Of a stretch of DNA of 64,000 nt, positions 36,048 through 47,363 are shown one piece after another. Below the pieces are notes generated by a model. It had not been told where the DNA came from. It saw nothing but the letters and a program-made list of their open reading frames with translations, and made no database searches. Position 1 is the first letter of the stretch, and every line of letters begins with the position of its first letter. The DNA is from Zea mays. Taxonomy: Eukaryota; Streptophyta; Magnoliopsida; Poales; Poaceae. A program made the translations under genes and the position numbers. The stretch covers positions 103,675,849 to 103,739,848 of the forward strand of contig NC_050104.1 of assembly GCF_902167145.1 (NCBI RefSeq). The letters run 5' to 3'.

Positions 36048-36059
36048 TGGTATCAAAGC
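36048..36059 (+). other. Primer binding site of element D (initiator tRNA-Met type)
   Basis: TGGTATCAAAGC, 4 bases after the LTR end (TGACA). One base from TGGTATCAGAGC. The 238 bases to ORF1 are otherwise featureless apart from a pyrimidine tract ending CTTTTGTAG. Confidence 0.9.
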
Positions 36060-36297
36060 CCATGCTGACTGTAGGACCGCTGACCTAGAGTAGCACTGGT
36101 CGTATTAAGGACTATTGACCCTTCCCCTCACCTTGACATCTGATGTTACTTCAAAAGTCGGTCACCTCGACCAACCCTATATTTTACTATCTATCTATAC
36201 AATACCTTGTTAAAATTTTTATCTTATTCTGTCTATGGTTTATTCACTTGTCATATTAGTTCTGCTCTTACTCTTATGCTTACGGTGTCTTTTGTAG

Positions 36298-37329
36298 ATG
36301 GCTCGTCTTAGACACACTGCACGTAAGTCGGTGATTCCTTTCCTGCCGTCTCGACTTGCGGAGCGTCCTCTGCACCGCACCGTGTCCGGACAGTCGAGTC
36401 ACCTGGAGAGGCTGCACCACCGCCTGCGTGAGGAGCAGGAACGCCGGCGCCAGCACGGAGAGCAGCAGGGCTCTTCCTCCTCACCCCAGCAGGAGGTGGA
36501 GACCGTGAGGCCCCGTTCCTCTGTGGCCCAGCTGGAGGCGCCCCTTGTTCCACCGCGGGACGTCCCGGCTGTTGGAGGGGCTGTTGGAGGAGCTGTTGGA
36601 GGAGCTACTGGAGGAGACCCCGACGACGACGACTCAGCCCACAGCACGGAGTCCTCTGAGCCGCAGGAGGCGGAAGGATGGGTCGCCCGACCCATCACCC
36701 GTGACGCCGCTCGTGGTTGTCACTTCCACGACGCACTCGACACCTTGCTGCGCCAGGCTTTCGACCGGCACACCTGGTCGATCGAGTATCGTTGTGTGGT
36801 CTACCAGCACAGTCGCGGGAGGTACCCGGACCGCTGGGAGGCTACCTGCCTAGTTCGCCGTCCGGAGGATGACCTCCGGGGTGCGGAGGCCGTTTCGGAG
36901 CACTATTCCATCTCCGAGAGGGACACTGCAGAGGCGGCTATGCAGGATGCAGCACGACGTGCACTCTCTCAGTACTGTTCTTTGTTCGGTGGCGTGGCCG
37001 ACGGTCTTAACCTTCGGTACTACCCCCGCCGCCCTACTGGCAGCACAGAGAGTGTGGTTGTTTCACCTGTTGGTGAGGCTAACCCTAGGTTGAGCAGCAC
37101 AGTCAACCTAGTCGCAGTGCTTAACACTGAGCTGGATCACTCTCTGGACGAGCTAAGCAGGGCTCGAACGGAGATTGCGGAGTTGCGTGCTGAGTTGGCA
37201 GAGCGCCATCACCAGGAGGGTGGTTCCCCCGCTCCTGTCGGGACTCAGCACCCTTACCGCTCACCGCCACGTGGTCATCACACTTATGGTTCCCCTGTCT
37301 GTAAGACCAGGATAGATTTGGATCCTTAG
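36298..37329 (+). CDS. ORF1 of chromovirus D: H3-tail-like N-terminus, unknown domain, coiled coil
   Basis: 343 residues, intact. Starts MARLRHTARKS: 8 of the first 11 residues match histone H3 counting the initiator Met (MARTKQTARKS), including the K9-centred ARKS. Then an Arg/Glu/Gln helix (LERLHHRLREEQERRRQHGEQQ), Gly repeats (VGGAVGGAVGG), acidic DPDDDD, a compact domain at about 150-245 (WSIEYRCVVY, DRWEATCLVR, DTAEAAMQDAARRALSQY) whose strand-strand-helix pattern faintly recalls a double-stranded RNA binding fold, and a heptad region (LDELSRARTEIAELRAELAERH, about 285-308). The ATG is fused to a splice-acceptor-like TCTTTTGTAG. Position matches ORF1 of element B. Not a known required retrotransposon protein. 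A role with chromatin readers or the element's own chromodomain is inference. Confidence 0.85.
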   Translation: MARLRHTARKSVIPFLPSRLAERPLHRTVSGQSSHLERLHHRLREEQERRRQHGEQQGSSSSPQQEVETVRPRSSVAQLEAPLVPPRDVPAVGGAVGGAVGGATGGDPDDDDSAHSTESSEPQEAEGWVARPITRDAARGCHFHDALDTLLRQAFDRHTWSIEYRCVVYQHSRGRYPDRWEATCLVRRPEDDLRGAEAVSEHYSISERDTAEAAMQDAARRALSQYCSLFGGVADGLNLRYYPRRPTGSTESVVVSPVGEANPRLSSTVNLVAVLNTELDHSLDELSRARTEIAELRAELAERHHQEGGSPAPVGTQHPYRSPPRGHHTYGSPVCKTRIDLDP

Positions 37330-37733
37330 GTCGTTAGCGTCGGAGTTTGTAATAATTCTTAAGTCAGGTGTCTCAGTCTTAGGTAGTCAGTTTAGTTTGC
37401 TTATCAGTTGCTTCCATTTAGTTTAGTTTGCTTATCAGTCGCTTTCATGCTTGTTATGATGAACTTGTACTGGATTTGAATCTTTGTAATGACTGTAGCC
37501 AACATGTGGGTTTCCCCTGCAGTTTGGCTTAGCTAGTAATATTAATGAAGTCAGTTGTTTAGTTGGGAAGCCATTTACTCTTACTTTCCTTTCTTATCTG
37601 AGAAGCTGTGTTGAATCATGAATGAGGATCAGTGAAGCTCTTTGTTCACTCAGTGTCATGAAGAATTCTGTATTCTCTTTTCTTATGCTGAAAGATTGTA
37701 AGATCAATGCTGATGTATGAATGTCTTCCACAG
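37330..37733 (+). other. ORF1 to gag-pol spacer of element D
   Basis: 404 bases without a gene. Contains a short direct repeat (TTAGTTTGCTTATCAGT at about 37391 and 37422) and ends ATGTCTTCCACAG immediately before the gag-pol ATG. The ending has the form of a 3' splice site. Confidence 0.6.
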
Positions 37734-40700
37734 ATGTCTGACAACAGGCGCCGATGCAACAGGCGTGCTCAGCTAGAGCAGCATGACCATCAGGAGGAAA
37801 ATCAGAGGCAGCCTCCCCCGCCACCCCCGATGTCAGTGGAGCAGATGTTCTTGATGCAGACCCAGGCAGTGCAGGCCATTGGGCAGACTCTGGCAGCCAT
37901 GCAGCAGGCTCAACAGCAACCCCAACCCCAATTGCAAGTGCAGATGCCCCAGATGCCACGAGATAAGCGTGGTGAGTTCATGAGAGGGCATCCTCCTACC
38001 TTCGCCCATTCTGCTGACCCCATGGATGCAGAAGACTGGTTGCGCGCAGTGGAAAGGGAGCTGCGCACCGCCCAATGCGACGACAGGGAGAAGGTTCTGT
38101 ATGGTCCCCGCCAGCTGAGGGGAGCAGCCCAGTCCTGGTGGGAGTCCTACCTCGCCACCCATGCTAACCCCGAAGCCATCACTTGGGAGGAATTCAGCGA
38201 GAGTTTCCGTCGGTACCATGTGCCAGAGGGACTAATGATCGTGAAGAAGGAGGAGTTTCTGGCTCTAAAGCAGGGACCCATGTCTGTTAGTGAGTACAGA
38301 GACAAGTTCCTGCAGCTGTCTCGTTATGCACCCGAGGATGTCAACACTGATGCCAAGAGGCAGTACAGGTTCATGAGGGGCTTGGTGGATCCCCTGCATT
38401 ACCAGTTGATGAATCACACCTTCCCCACCTTCCAGCACCTGATCGATAGGGCAGTCATGACTGAGAAGAAGCGTAAGGATATGGAAGATCGGAAGCGCAA
38501 GATGAGTGGACCCCAGTCCGGAGGCATCAGCCGTCCACGTTTCTCAGGCAGTTCATCTCAGCAAGGCAGACCTGGTCACCCACAGGGATATCAGAATCAG
38601 AATCAGCGTCCGCATCAGCAGCAGTTTCAGAGGCAGTACCCGCAGCAGCAGCAGCAGTATCGTCAGCACAGCCAGCAGGGAGGTAATCAGTATCAGAAGC
38701 AGAACAACCAGGCACCTCGCCTTCCTGCCCCAGCAGCGAATCAGAGCAACCAAGCAGCCCCAGCACAAGGAGGAGGCAGAGGATGTTTCCACTGTGGAGA
38801 TCAAGGCCACTGGGCGATGCAGTGCCCAAAGAAGATGGCTCAGCAGCAGACCAACCCCAATGCTCCCGCAAGGCAAGGTGTACTGCAGCCGGCAGCAGGC
38901 AATCGTAACCAAGCGTACAACCGTGGAAAGGTGAACCACTTGGAGGCCGAAGCGATCCAGGATGCACCAGATGTGGCAGTAGGTATGTTCTCAGTCGAAT
39001 CTCATCCCGCGAAAGTGCTATTTGATACTGGTGCAACTCATTCTTTTGTCACTGCAACATGGGTAGAATTGCATAACATCTCAGTAGAGGCAATGGTGCC
39101 ACCCATGAGGATTAATTCGGTTGGTGGCAAGGTGCAAACAGATAAAATATGTTCAAACATAATGGTGGAAATAAGGGGGATAGGATTCCCCAGTGACTTA
39201 ATAGTAATAGGCACCCCTGGGATAGATGTCATTCTAGGGATGAACTGGTTGATGAAGTATGAAGCAAATGTTAGTTGTGACAAAAGGACCATAACATTGA
39301 AGTCCCCGTCAGGAGAAGAGGTAGTGGCCGAGCTAAGGATGCCTAAGTCAGAAGAAGGAGTCTGTCACCAGATTTCAGTTGATAGTAAGGAGCCCAACCC
39401 GCTCGAGGCTATCAAGGTTGTGTCGGACTTTCCGGATGTGTTTCCCGAGGAGCTAACGGGCATGCCGCCCGAAAGGAAAGTCGAGTTTGCCATAGAGCTT
39501 ATCCCTGGTACCGCCCCCATTTCCAAAAGAGCCTATCGAGTGTCTGGACCAGAATTGGTGGAACTCAAGAAGCAGATAGATGAGATGCTAGAGAAGGGTT
39601 ACATCAGGCCAAGTACCTCGCCTTGGGCCGCTCCAGTGTTGTTTGTAGAGAAGAAAGATGGTACCAAAAGGATGTGCATAGACTACAGAGCCTTGAATGA
39701 AGTCACTGTCAAGAACAAGTACCCCCTGCCAAGGATAGAAGATTTGTTCGACCAGCTCAGAGGTGCCAGCGTATTCTCGAAGATAGATCTGAGGTCAGGT
39801 TACCATCAACTCAGAATCCGACCCTCGGATATACCGAAGACGGCATTCATCACCAAGTACGGGCTATATGAGTTCACAGTTATGTCCTTTGGTTTGACAA
39901 ATGCGCCAGCCTTCTTTATGTACCTGATGAACAGTGTGTTCATGGATTATCTGGACAAGTTTGTGGTAGTGTTCATCGACGACATTCTCATATACTCTCA
40001 AAGTGAGGAAGATCATGTAGAGCATTTGAAGATGGTATTGCAAAGGCTTCGAGAGCATCAGTTGTATGCCAAGCTGGGCAAATGCGAGTTCTGGATTCAT
40101 GAAGTCTTATTTCTGGGTCACATCATAAACCAAGATGGGTTGGCAGTGGATCCAAAGAAAGTAGCAGATATCCTGAACTGGAAAGCACCGAAGGATGTTC
40201 GTGGGATCAAGAGCTTCATTGGAATGGCCGGATATTATAGGCGTTTCATCGAAGGCTTCTCAAAGATTGCTAGACCAATGACAGCGTTACTAGCAAAGAA
40301 AGTTGAGTTTAAGTGGACCCAAAAGTGTCAGGAAGCATTTGAAGAACTGAAGAATAGATTGACTACAGCTCCTGTGTTAGTCCTGCCTGATGTTCACAAG
40401 TCATTCTCAGTGTATTGCGATGCTTCTTACACCGGATTGGGATGTGTGCTGATGCAAGAAGGGAGAGTTGTAGCGTACTCATCTCGACAGCTGAAGATCC
40501 ATGAGAAGAATTACCCCACACATGACCTGGAATTGGCAGCAGTGGTTCATGCTTTGAAGACCTGGAGACATTACCTGTATGGGCAGAAGTGCGACATCTA
40601 CACAGATCATAAGAGTCTGAAGTACATATTCACCCAGTCAGAGTTAAACATGAGGCAGCGAAGATGGTTGGAACTGATCAAAGACTATGAGTTGGAGATA

Positions 40701-42308
40701 CATTACCATCCGGGCAAAGCCAATGTTGTTGCAGATGCTCTGAGCAGGAAGAGTCAAGTTAATATGTTGGCCTCGTACCCAATGCCGTATGAGTTAGCCA
40801 AGGAGTTTGACAGACTGAGCCTCGGTTTCCTGAATAGTACGCAAGGAGTAACAGTGGAATTAGAGCCCACCCTAGAGCGGGAGATCAAAGAAGGGCAGAA
40901 GGATGATGAAAACATCAACAAAATCCGGCAGCTGATCCTAGAAGGAAGAGGCAAAGACTTTCGAGAGGATGAAGAAGGGGTAATCTGGTTCAAGGACCGA
41001 TTGTGTGTTCCCGACCTCAAACCTATTCGGGGACTGATCCTCAAGGAAGCTCATGAGACAGCCTACTCCATACACCCAGGAAGTGAGAAGATGTACCAGG
41101 ATTTAAAAAGGAGGTTTTGGTGGTATGGTATGAAAAGGGAGATCGCAGAATATGTCGCCATCTGTGATAGCTGTCAGAGAACCAAAGCAGAGCATCAGAG
41201 GCCCGCCGGACTGTTGCAGCCATTGCGGATTCCTCAGTGGAAGTGGGATGAGATCGGGATGGATTTCATAGTTGGCCTACCTCGTACCCGGGCCGGTTAT
41301 GATTCCATCTGGGTGGTCGTGGACCGCTTAACAAAGGTGGCCCACTTCATACCTGTGAAGACGACATACACCGGAGCAACGTTAGCTGAGTTATACATGT
41401 CACGGATAGTCTGCCTTCATGGTGTGCCGAAGAAGATAGTGTCAGATCGAGGAACGCAGTTCACATCTCATTTTTGGCAGCAGTTACAAGAAGCTTTGGG
41501 CACACATTTGAACTTCAGCTCAGCTTATCACCCGCAGACAGACGGTCAGACTGAAAGAACTAATCAGATCCTAGAAGATATGTTGAGAGCCTGTGCGTTG
41601 CAAGACAAGTCAGGATGGGACAAAAGGTTACCTTATGCAGAATTCTCTTACAACAATAGTTACCAGGCCAGCTTGAAGATGTCACCGTTTCAGGCACTCT
41701 ACGGACGGAGTTGTAGGACTCCGCTGCACTGGGACCAGCCTGGAGAGAGACAGGTGTTTGGCCCCGACATCTTGCTTGAAGCCGAAGAGAATATCAAAAT
41801 GGTTCGGGAGAACCTGAAGACAGCCCAGTCAAGACAGCGAAGCTATGCTGACAGAAGGAGAAGGGAACTGAGTTTTGAAGTGGGAGACTACGTCTATCTG
41901 AAGGTGTCACCTATCAGGGGAGTCAGAAGGTTCGGAGTCAAAGGCAAGTTAGCACCCCGGTACGTCGGACCATATCAGATTCAAGCCAAGCGTGGAGAAG
42001 TGGCCTACCAGCTCGACCTACCAGAGAGTTTGTCAGCAGTGCACAATGTGTTCCATGTGTCGCAATTGAAGAAATGTTTGCGAGTACCAGAAGAACAGTT
42101 GCCAGTGGAGGGTTTGGAAGTCCAAGAAGATCTGACATACATAGAGAAGCCAACGCAGATTCTGGAGTTTGCAGACAGAGTCACCCGGAGAAACACCATC
42201 AGAATGTGCAAAGTCAGATGGGGTCACCACTCGGAGGATGAAGCAATCTGGGAACGAGAAGATGACCTGAAGGCCAAATACCCTGAACTCTTTGCTGACC
42301 AACCTTGA
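37734..42308 (+). CDS. gag-pol: Gag-Pol polyprotein of chromovirus D, intact
   Basis: Start chosen at MSDNRRRC (37734), directly after CTTCCACAG; an in-frame ATG 9 codons earlier is the alternative. About 1524 residues. Domains (approximate residues): Gag ([32 protein letters not shown]; 90-250); zinc knuckle [14 protein letters not shown] (350); protease [10 protein letters not shown] (429); RT with [27 protein letters not shown] and [13 protein letters not shown] (742); RNase [13 protein letters not shown] (892) and TDHKSLKY; integrase HHCC (HPGSEKMY ... CDSCQRTK; 1113), [33 protein letters not shown] (DDE); GPY/F module ([18 protein letters not shown]); C-terminal chromodomain-like tail ([16 protein letters not shown]). 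Known role: particle formation, reverse transcription, and integration directed to heterochromatin by the chromodomain. Confidence 0.95.
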   Translation: MSDNRRRCNRRAQLEQHDHQEENQRQPPPPPPMSVEQMFLMQTQAVQAIGQTLAAMQQAQQQPQPQLQVQMPQMPRDKRGEFMRGHPPTFAHSADPMDAEDWLRAVERELRTAQCDDREKVLYGPRQLRGAAQSWWESYLATHANPEAITWEEFSESFRRYHVPEGLMIVKKEEFLALKQGPMSVSEYRDKFLQLSRYAPEDVNTDAKRQYRFMRGLVDPLHYQLMNHTFPTFQHLIDRAVMTEKKRKDMEDRKRKMSGPQSGGISRPRFSGSSSQQGRPGHPQGYQNQNQRPHQQQFQRQYPQQQQQYRQHSQQGGNQYQKQNNQAPRLPAPAANQSNQAAPAQGGGRGCFHCGDQGHWAMQCPKKMAQQQTNPNAPARQGVLQPAAGNRNQAYNRGKVNHLEAEAIQDAPDVAVGMFSVESHPAKVLFDTGATHSFVTATWVELHNISVEAMVPPMRINSVGGKVQTDKICSNIMVEIRGIGFPSDLIVIGTPGIDVILGMNWLMKYEANVSCDKRTITLKSPSGEEVVAELRMPKSEEGVCHQISVDSKEPNPLEAIKVVSDFPDVFPEELTGMPPERKVEFAIELIPGTAPISKRAYRVSGPELVELKKQIDEMLEKGYIRPSTSPWAAPVLFVEKKDGTKRMCIDYRALNEVTVKNKYPLPRIEDLFDQLRGASVFSKIDLRSGYHQLRIRPSDIPKTAFITKYGLYEFTVMSFGLTNAPAFFMYLMNSVFMDYLDKFVVVFIDDILIYSQSEEDHVEHLKMVLQRLREHQLYAKLGKCEFWIHEVLFLGHIINQDGLAVDPKKVADILNWKAPKDVRGIKSFIGMAGYYRRFIEGFSKIARPMTALLAKKVEFKWTQKCQEAFEELKNRLTTAPVLVLPDVHKSFSVYCDASYTGLGCVLMQEGRVVAYSSRQLKIHEKNYPTHDLELAAVVHALKTWRHYLYGQKCDIYTDHKSLKYIFTQSELNMRQRRWLELIKDYELEIHYHPGKANVVADALSRKSQVNMLASYPMPYELAKEFDRLSLGFLNSTQGVTVELEPTLEREIKEGQKDDENINKIRQLILEGRGKDFREDEEGVIWFKDRLCVPDLKPIRGLILKEAHETAYSIHPGSEKMYQDLKRRFWWYGMKREIAEYVAICDSCQRTKAEHQRPAGLLQPLRIPQWKWDEIGMDFIVGLPRTRAGYDSIWVVVDRLTKVAHFIPVKTTYTGATLAELYMSRIVCLHGVPKKIVSDRGTQFTSHFWQQLQEALGTHLNFSSAYHPQTDGQTERTNQILEDMLRACALQDKSGWDKRLPYAEFSYNNSYQASLKMSPFQALYGRSCRTPLHWDQPGERQVFGPDILLEAEENIKMVRENLKTAQSRQRSYADRRRRELSFEVGDYVYLKVSPIRGVRRFGVKGKLAPRYVGPYQIQAKRGEVAYQLDLPESLSAVHNVFHVSQLKKCLRVPEEQLPVEGLEVQEDLTYIEKPTQILEFADRVTRRNTIRMCKVRWGHHSEDEAIWEREDDLKAKYPELFADQP

Positions 42309-42326
42309 ATCTCGGGGCGAGATTCT

Positions 42327-42341
42327 TTTAAGGGGGATAGG
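42327..42341 (+). other. Polypurine tract of element D
   Basis: TTTTAAGGGGGATAG just before the 3' LTR (starts 42344). Matches the B tract in form. Confidence 0.85.
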
Positions 42342-42343
42342 TT

Positions 42344-45300
42344 TGTAACACCCTGAATTTGGGGGTATAAAATTTCTTTGCTCATATTCACAAATTCAGG
42401 TGTTACTTCCTTTTCTCATCCTTCCTAATTCTTTTCTCTCTCATTTCTATAGGAGCTAAGTACTTATTTTACTTGTAATCATAGTCTATTATGTTAAACC
42501 CTAGTGGAGTATGAATTGTTGCATCATGTTGAACCCTAGATTTCACTTTTGTTTGGTGCATAATTCTCAAAAGGTCTAATTTGAATTTGGGGCTCATTTG
42601 AGTTTGAATCAAATAGAATAAATAAAAGAAAAGGGAGAAACAATTCAGAATAAAAGAAAAAGGTAAAGCAGCCCAACCCAGCCGCCCCCTCGGCCTTTCG
42701 GCCCAGCCGGCCCATCTCTCGCGCGCGCGCCTCCCTCCCCTCCTCTCTCTGCGCAGCGGGCCCCACCTGTCGGCGCTCCCGCCTTCCGCGCACCCGCCCC
42801 CTTCTCTCTCTGCTCGCCCGGTCCCACCTGTCGGCGCCCGCTTTCCCCGCGCGCGCTCGCTCCCTCGCTCTCTCTCTGCTCGCGGGCCCGGGGTGTCAGC
42901 CCCGTCTTCCTCGCGTAACCGCCGCCCGAGCTGCTCGCGCCCGCCTTCCCCGCGCCCACGTCGCGCGTGGAACTCGCCCCACCTCGCCCCTGGCCACTTG
43001 AGCCCCGAACCCCACTCGCCCTCACCCCCTCCCCCATTTGCGCCCCAGCAGACTCTCTCTCCCCCTCGCTGCGCGCACGCAGAGCGCCGCCGCCACTAAC
43101 CATCGCCGCCCGAGCCGTTTCCTCGTCGCCGGTGGAGCTCCGCCGCGCCCTTAGCCCCGGTGAGCTCCGCTCTGGCGTCCGCAACCCGGAACGCGCCCCA
43201 ATTCCCTCTCCCCCTCCCTATTTCTCTCTGCCCGCGCTCACCCGTCGTTCGCCGTGCAGCCGCCACCGTCGACCCGAGTCTCCGTCGCGTCCCCGTCGCC
43301 GCCGAGGAGTCCCCGGAGCCCGCCTTGAGGTAACGGACCCCTCCAGCCCCTATCGCCCCTTGTTTTGCTCTCTGTTGCGCTTGATTGCTCGCCGGAGTAG
43401 ATTAACCCCGCCGCCGAGCCGCCCCGCCGTGAACCGCCCCCCTCCGGTGCCTCTGCCCCGACCCAAACCCTACCGGAGAACTCCCCGCGCCCTCCCCGAC
43501 CTCCCCGACCACTCGGATTGCCCCAGAGCCCCGCCAGTCGCCCGCGCCCCTCGTCTCCGGCGAGTCCTCCGCCGCGGGGACGAGCGCCGCCGCCCCAGCT
43601 AGCCGTAGGGGAAGCCCAGGCCGGCCACCCGATCCCCACCGTCCATCCCAGATCGGGCGGCCTCGTTTTAATTTGGCCAAGCCCAATCCTGGCCGTCCGC
43701 CGGAGATCCAGCGGCCCAGGCCCGCTGCCCCCTCACCCCGTCTCTCTGCCCGCTAGGCCCCACCTGTCAGCTCGCCCGCGCGCCCGCGCTGTCCGCCCGG
43801 CCCCGCCCGTCAGTCCGCCCGCGCGCTCTGCCCGCCCGGTCCCGCTTGCCAGTCGCCCGCGCCCGCGCTGTCCGCCCGGCCCCGCCTGTCAGCCGCTCCC
43901 GCCGCCGCGCGCTCGCGCGCCCGCCCGCAGGATCTAATCCTGGCCGTTCGCTTTAGATCTGACGGCCGTAGTAGCCCGATACCCCTTCGCCCGCGCGTTT
44001 TCTTAAAGAGCCCCCCTGTTTTCTGGAAATTGCGCCCGCCGTCCCTGGTTTCTCGCAGTTAAGTCCCTAGCCCTTTTATTTAATTAAAAATAAGTCCTTA
44101 GGGTATAATTTTAACCCCTAAACTTGTAAAATTCATAACTTTGTCATATGAACTCCAAATTAGGTGCTTCAAATTGCAAAATGTTCATAATATTATTATC
44201 TATCTGTTTATGCAATGTTTCCCTGCTGTTTCCATGTATTAATTAATAGCTAATCACTAGGATAGGATTAAGACTATTGAAACCTCATTTAGGATAATTG
44301 GAAATAAGTAGACTTTAATAAAAGTTGGATTACTTAAGTTTGTGGACTTAAACACTTAAGTTTAGAAACTCAAACCAGATAATTATTTAATCCCACCACC
44401 AACTTAGACCTGATTAGTGGATAGTGAATCACTTTGTGTAATCCTCTACCCCCAGACCTAGGGAACTTTAGAGTGCCTATCCCTTTTCTGTTATGAACTT
44501 GTGACCCCTCTCTGCTGCAAATGTTTGGTATATTGTTTTTGTTTGTTATTTTCCCAAGTGCATAGTGTGAATGATTGCTTTGCGTAGACACCGAGCAGTC
44601 TGTGTTTCCCGAGGCAGTTGCAGAGGAAGTCCCTGATCAGCAGTTTGGTGAAGGCAAGTGTCCTCTGTCCCATTATGTCCTATTCATTTATAATTTACTA
44701 CCCCGCATTACTTACTTGAAACCTAAGGATTGACTAGCTTTACACTTTACTTTATCCTTGATGACCTATTGGGTTGTTATGGTTAGCACTTTGCTACTGC
44801 TTTAACATAATCAATGAACATGATGTGGCTATTTATGATACTGTTATCCTGTTGATGTTGATGATCTTGTGATATTCTAGGGGGCTCAGGCTGTTTCCTG
44901 AGTACCTCTCCGTAAGGACTGGTTCGTTGAGAGACCACCCGGGATAACAGTGCAACCATGAGGGTGAAATGGGATGCCCTTAGCTGATTAATTAGATGAA
45001 TTAGAGGTGTAGTTGCTTAGCCGTCGTGTCGTCAATGGGGTCCAGACACAGTGCTTGCTCTGCCGAGGCTGAGTGCCGAGGTTCTTTCGTTTTGCTCTTT
45101 GTTAGTCACTCTCCTGCGGGGAGGGGTACTGTGTTTATCAAACTGGACAAACCTAACGGGCAGCTACGATCTCTAGGGAATCTTTGTAAAGGCTACGTAG
45201 TGATGCCCTGCCGGACCACCTAGGTAGTGGTCAATGGGGAGTAGCTCTCCCCGGGTAGAAAGGGAATCATGACCCATGGGTAAAGTGTGCGACCTCTGCA

Positions 45301-45964
45301 GAGGGTAGCGAAACTGGTATATCAGTCGTGCTCACGGTTAAGAGCAGCCTTGGGATCCTCTTTGATTAGAGATACAGATGGTTCGAGATGCAAGGATTAT
45401 GTTATGGTTTTGGTTCGACTATGATGATGTTCCTCGATGAGGAAATGGTTTACGGGATTGGTTAATGCTAAAATCTGGCTTCTACTAATGATAAATACTT
45501 GACCAACTAAAAGCAACTGCTTGAGCCTAACCCCACATAAAGCTAGTCCACCTCAACCAAACGGGACATTTGCTGAGTACGTTGATGTGTACTCATCCTT
45601 GCTTTACCACCAAACACCAGGTTGTCCGCATTGTAACCACTGCTCAGGAGAAGGTGAAGCCGTGGAAGGAGACTTCCAGGAGTTTCAAGACTACGATGAA
45701 TTCTAGGTGTGGGTTGGCGGCAACCCCCAGTCAGCTGCCTGTGAAGGCCTTATCTTTACTGCGTTTCGCTTAGCACTTTGATTTACTTGTTACGACAATG
45801 ACTATGTGGATGTCTATGACTCTATGATGTAATAAGTACTCTTTTATGTTATTATTCGAGCATTGTGTGATGATGTTCATTTATGTAATCGCTGTGTACG
45901 TGAGTTCTGATCCTGGCACGTACATAGTTCGCATTCGGTTTGCCTTCTAAAACCGGGTGTGACA
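42344..45964 (+). repeat. 3' LTR of element D (3621 bp)
   Basis: Same length as the 5' LTR; about 11 substitutions seen, for example near 33120/43041, 34327/44248 and 35226/45147. Carries the same acidic exons at 44588-44653 and 45648-45706. Confidence 0.95.
44521..45706 (+). other. Candidate spliced acidic ORF in the D 3' LTR
   Basis: Identical copies of the two exons at 44588-44653 and 45648-45706, with the same GC donor. In this LTR they would lie near the 3' end of element transcripts; in the 5' LTR they would be in the leader. Confidence 0.45.
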
Positions 45965-45969
45965 TACCA
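45965..45969. repeat. Target site duplication of element D, right copy
   Basis: TACCA, matching 32418-32422. Confidence 0.95.
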
Positions 45970-46474
45970 TCCATCTGCTTGTCGCGCCGCCCTCCCCCAC
46001 GCGCCCCCATCAAGCTCGCCGCTGCTGTCTTCCCCCAGTGTCCCCCAGCATCACAACTACCGCGACGCACCCCCTGGTACGTAAGGTCTCCCCCCTCCCC
46101 CACATTCGCGCATCACTAGCAGCAGCCGCAGACCCAGGCACCACCACCACCATCTCGAATTTGATGTCTCGAGGTCGTCGTGCCAGAGAGCTTGGGGGGC
46201 TAGGCAGACAACGCAGATGGCGGGGAGGTCTACGACAGGCTTAGGCCCTAGCGCAGGAAGTTGCTTGCGTCGATGGCTAGCTCTCGTGGCCCTCGGTTGT
46301 CCGCCTCGCCGTCGTTGACGTCGTGCCCTTCACGTTCCCCGTCGAGAAGGTTCGACCTTCTCTGATCTCCATCCTGCCCCTGGGAAGCTCGTCCTCCCTC
46401 CCTCTCCCTAGATCTACGCGCGGAGGCGCGACGCCGGTGAGTCACGCTACTGATCTACTCCTACTCTCGCAGCA
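45970..46474 (+). other. GC-rich captured leader sequence in the Helitron
   Basis: Continues from 32198-32422 once D is removed. Pyrimidine-rich, with TCGCCGTCG-type words like grass 5' UTRs and first exons. Probably the upstream part of the captured ARP3 locus (the section just before 46475 ends CTCTCGCAGCAG), but no protein was recognised. Confidence 0.4.
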
Positions 46475-47363
46475 GGTACACGAAGATGGGGTTCACGGAA
46501 AACATGGAGCCCTACTTCATCACCCCCACTGTCGTCGCCGTCAACGAATCCTTTTTCGGCTCTGCCTAGTCGACGGCGAAGGGTGCTCCTGCCAGGGGAA
46601 CTGGCTTGCTCATCACATCACCAGAGTCATGGCTGACCTCGATTTCTACATTGGTGAGGAGGCGCTAGCCCCATCCCGCGCCAGCAGCTCACACAGCTTG
46701 AGCTATCCCATCCGCAATGGATAGGTGGGCATTCCAGTTGTGTACTGCCGTGTCCAGGTGTTGTTGTTTTTCATGACCTTACGATTGATTTCGGCTGAAA
46801 TTGAACTCTTTCAGGTGGAGAATTGGATACTATGGAGAGGTTCTGGCAACAATGCATCTTTAATGTCCTCTGGTGCGACCCAGAAGTTCTTTATTTTCTT
46901 ATAATCGAGACATTATTTTAAAGCCATCACACTGAACGGAGAGCCCTCTACTGTCCCACCCAGGAGTATATCAAGGATATCATGTTCTCAAGACGTTTAA
47001 TGTGCCCAACCTCTATATTACTGTCCAACCTGTCCTTGCGCTCGCTGCTGGGTACACTACCACCAAGGTTAGCGAACAAAGCTTAACATTTTTATTTCTT
47101 TAGCATAGCCATGCCTTACGCCAAAATGGATGGCAGTTGCATCGAGCAGGCCATGTTTAAGTGTACTTGATCATTACTTTTTTCCTTTCGTACCTGTTGA
47201 GCGATCATCACACACTTATATTTATGAGAAACTTCATGCTTTGTTTTCAGTGTAAAATGATAGATGTTGTAGTTGATGTGGGTGATGGGGCTACCCACAT
47301 CGTTCCAGTCACTGATGGTTATGTAATTGGGAGCAGTATCAGATCTATTCCAATTAAAGGAAA
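46475..47363 (+). pseudogene. ARP3: Captured fragment of actin-related protein 3 (ARP3), introns retained
   Basis: Pieces in order: [19 protein letters not shown] and AVNESFF (46480-46560); MADLDFYIGEEALAPS and SSSHSLSYPIRNG (46629-46721) followed by TAG where family members have Gln; a GT-AG intron 46725-46814; [17 protein letters not shown] (46815 on) and [23 protein letters not shown] to 47067; another intron to AG at 47250; [18 protein letters not shown] and [18 protein letters not shown] (47251-47361). These match plant ARP3, the nucleating subunit of the ARP2/3 actin complex, over its N-terminal half. Frameshifts, a stop, a missing block between 46902 and 46950 and no C-terminal half make it a pseudogene. 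Intron retention and Helitron termini indicate genomic capture. Confidence 0.85.

Larger units (their letters stand above)
32423..45964 (+). mobile_element. Element D: complete young Tekay/Del-type chromovirus
   Basis: LTR (32423-36043), primer site, ORF1, gag-pol, polypurine tract, LTR (42344-45964), flanked by TACCA. Both LTRs are 3621 bp and differ at about 11 positions by eye (0.3%), suggesting insertion on the order of 0.1 million years ago at 1.3e-8 per site per year. All ORFs are open, so it is a candidate autonomous copy. Confidence 0.95.

Noticed and set aside
36048..36059. tRNA-like sequences at primer binding sites
   Set aside because: Only the 12-18 bases complementary to a tRNA 3' end are present; no tRNA gene found in the window.
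37594..39292. Antisense ORFs opposite D gag-pol
   Set aside because: Shadows of the intact plus-strand polyprotein; no conserved motif.
45026..45223. 65-codon ORF in the D LTR (also 35105-35302)
   Set aside because: Lies in the intron between the acidic exons; differences between the LTRs change its residues; no homologous frame seen in F.
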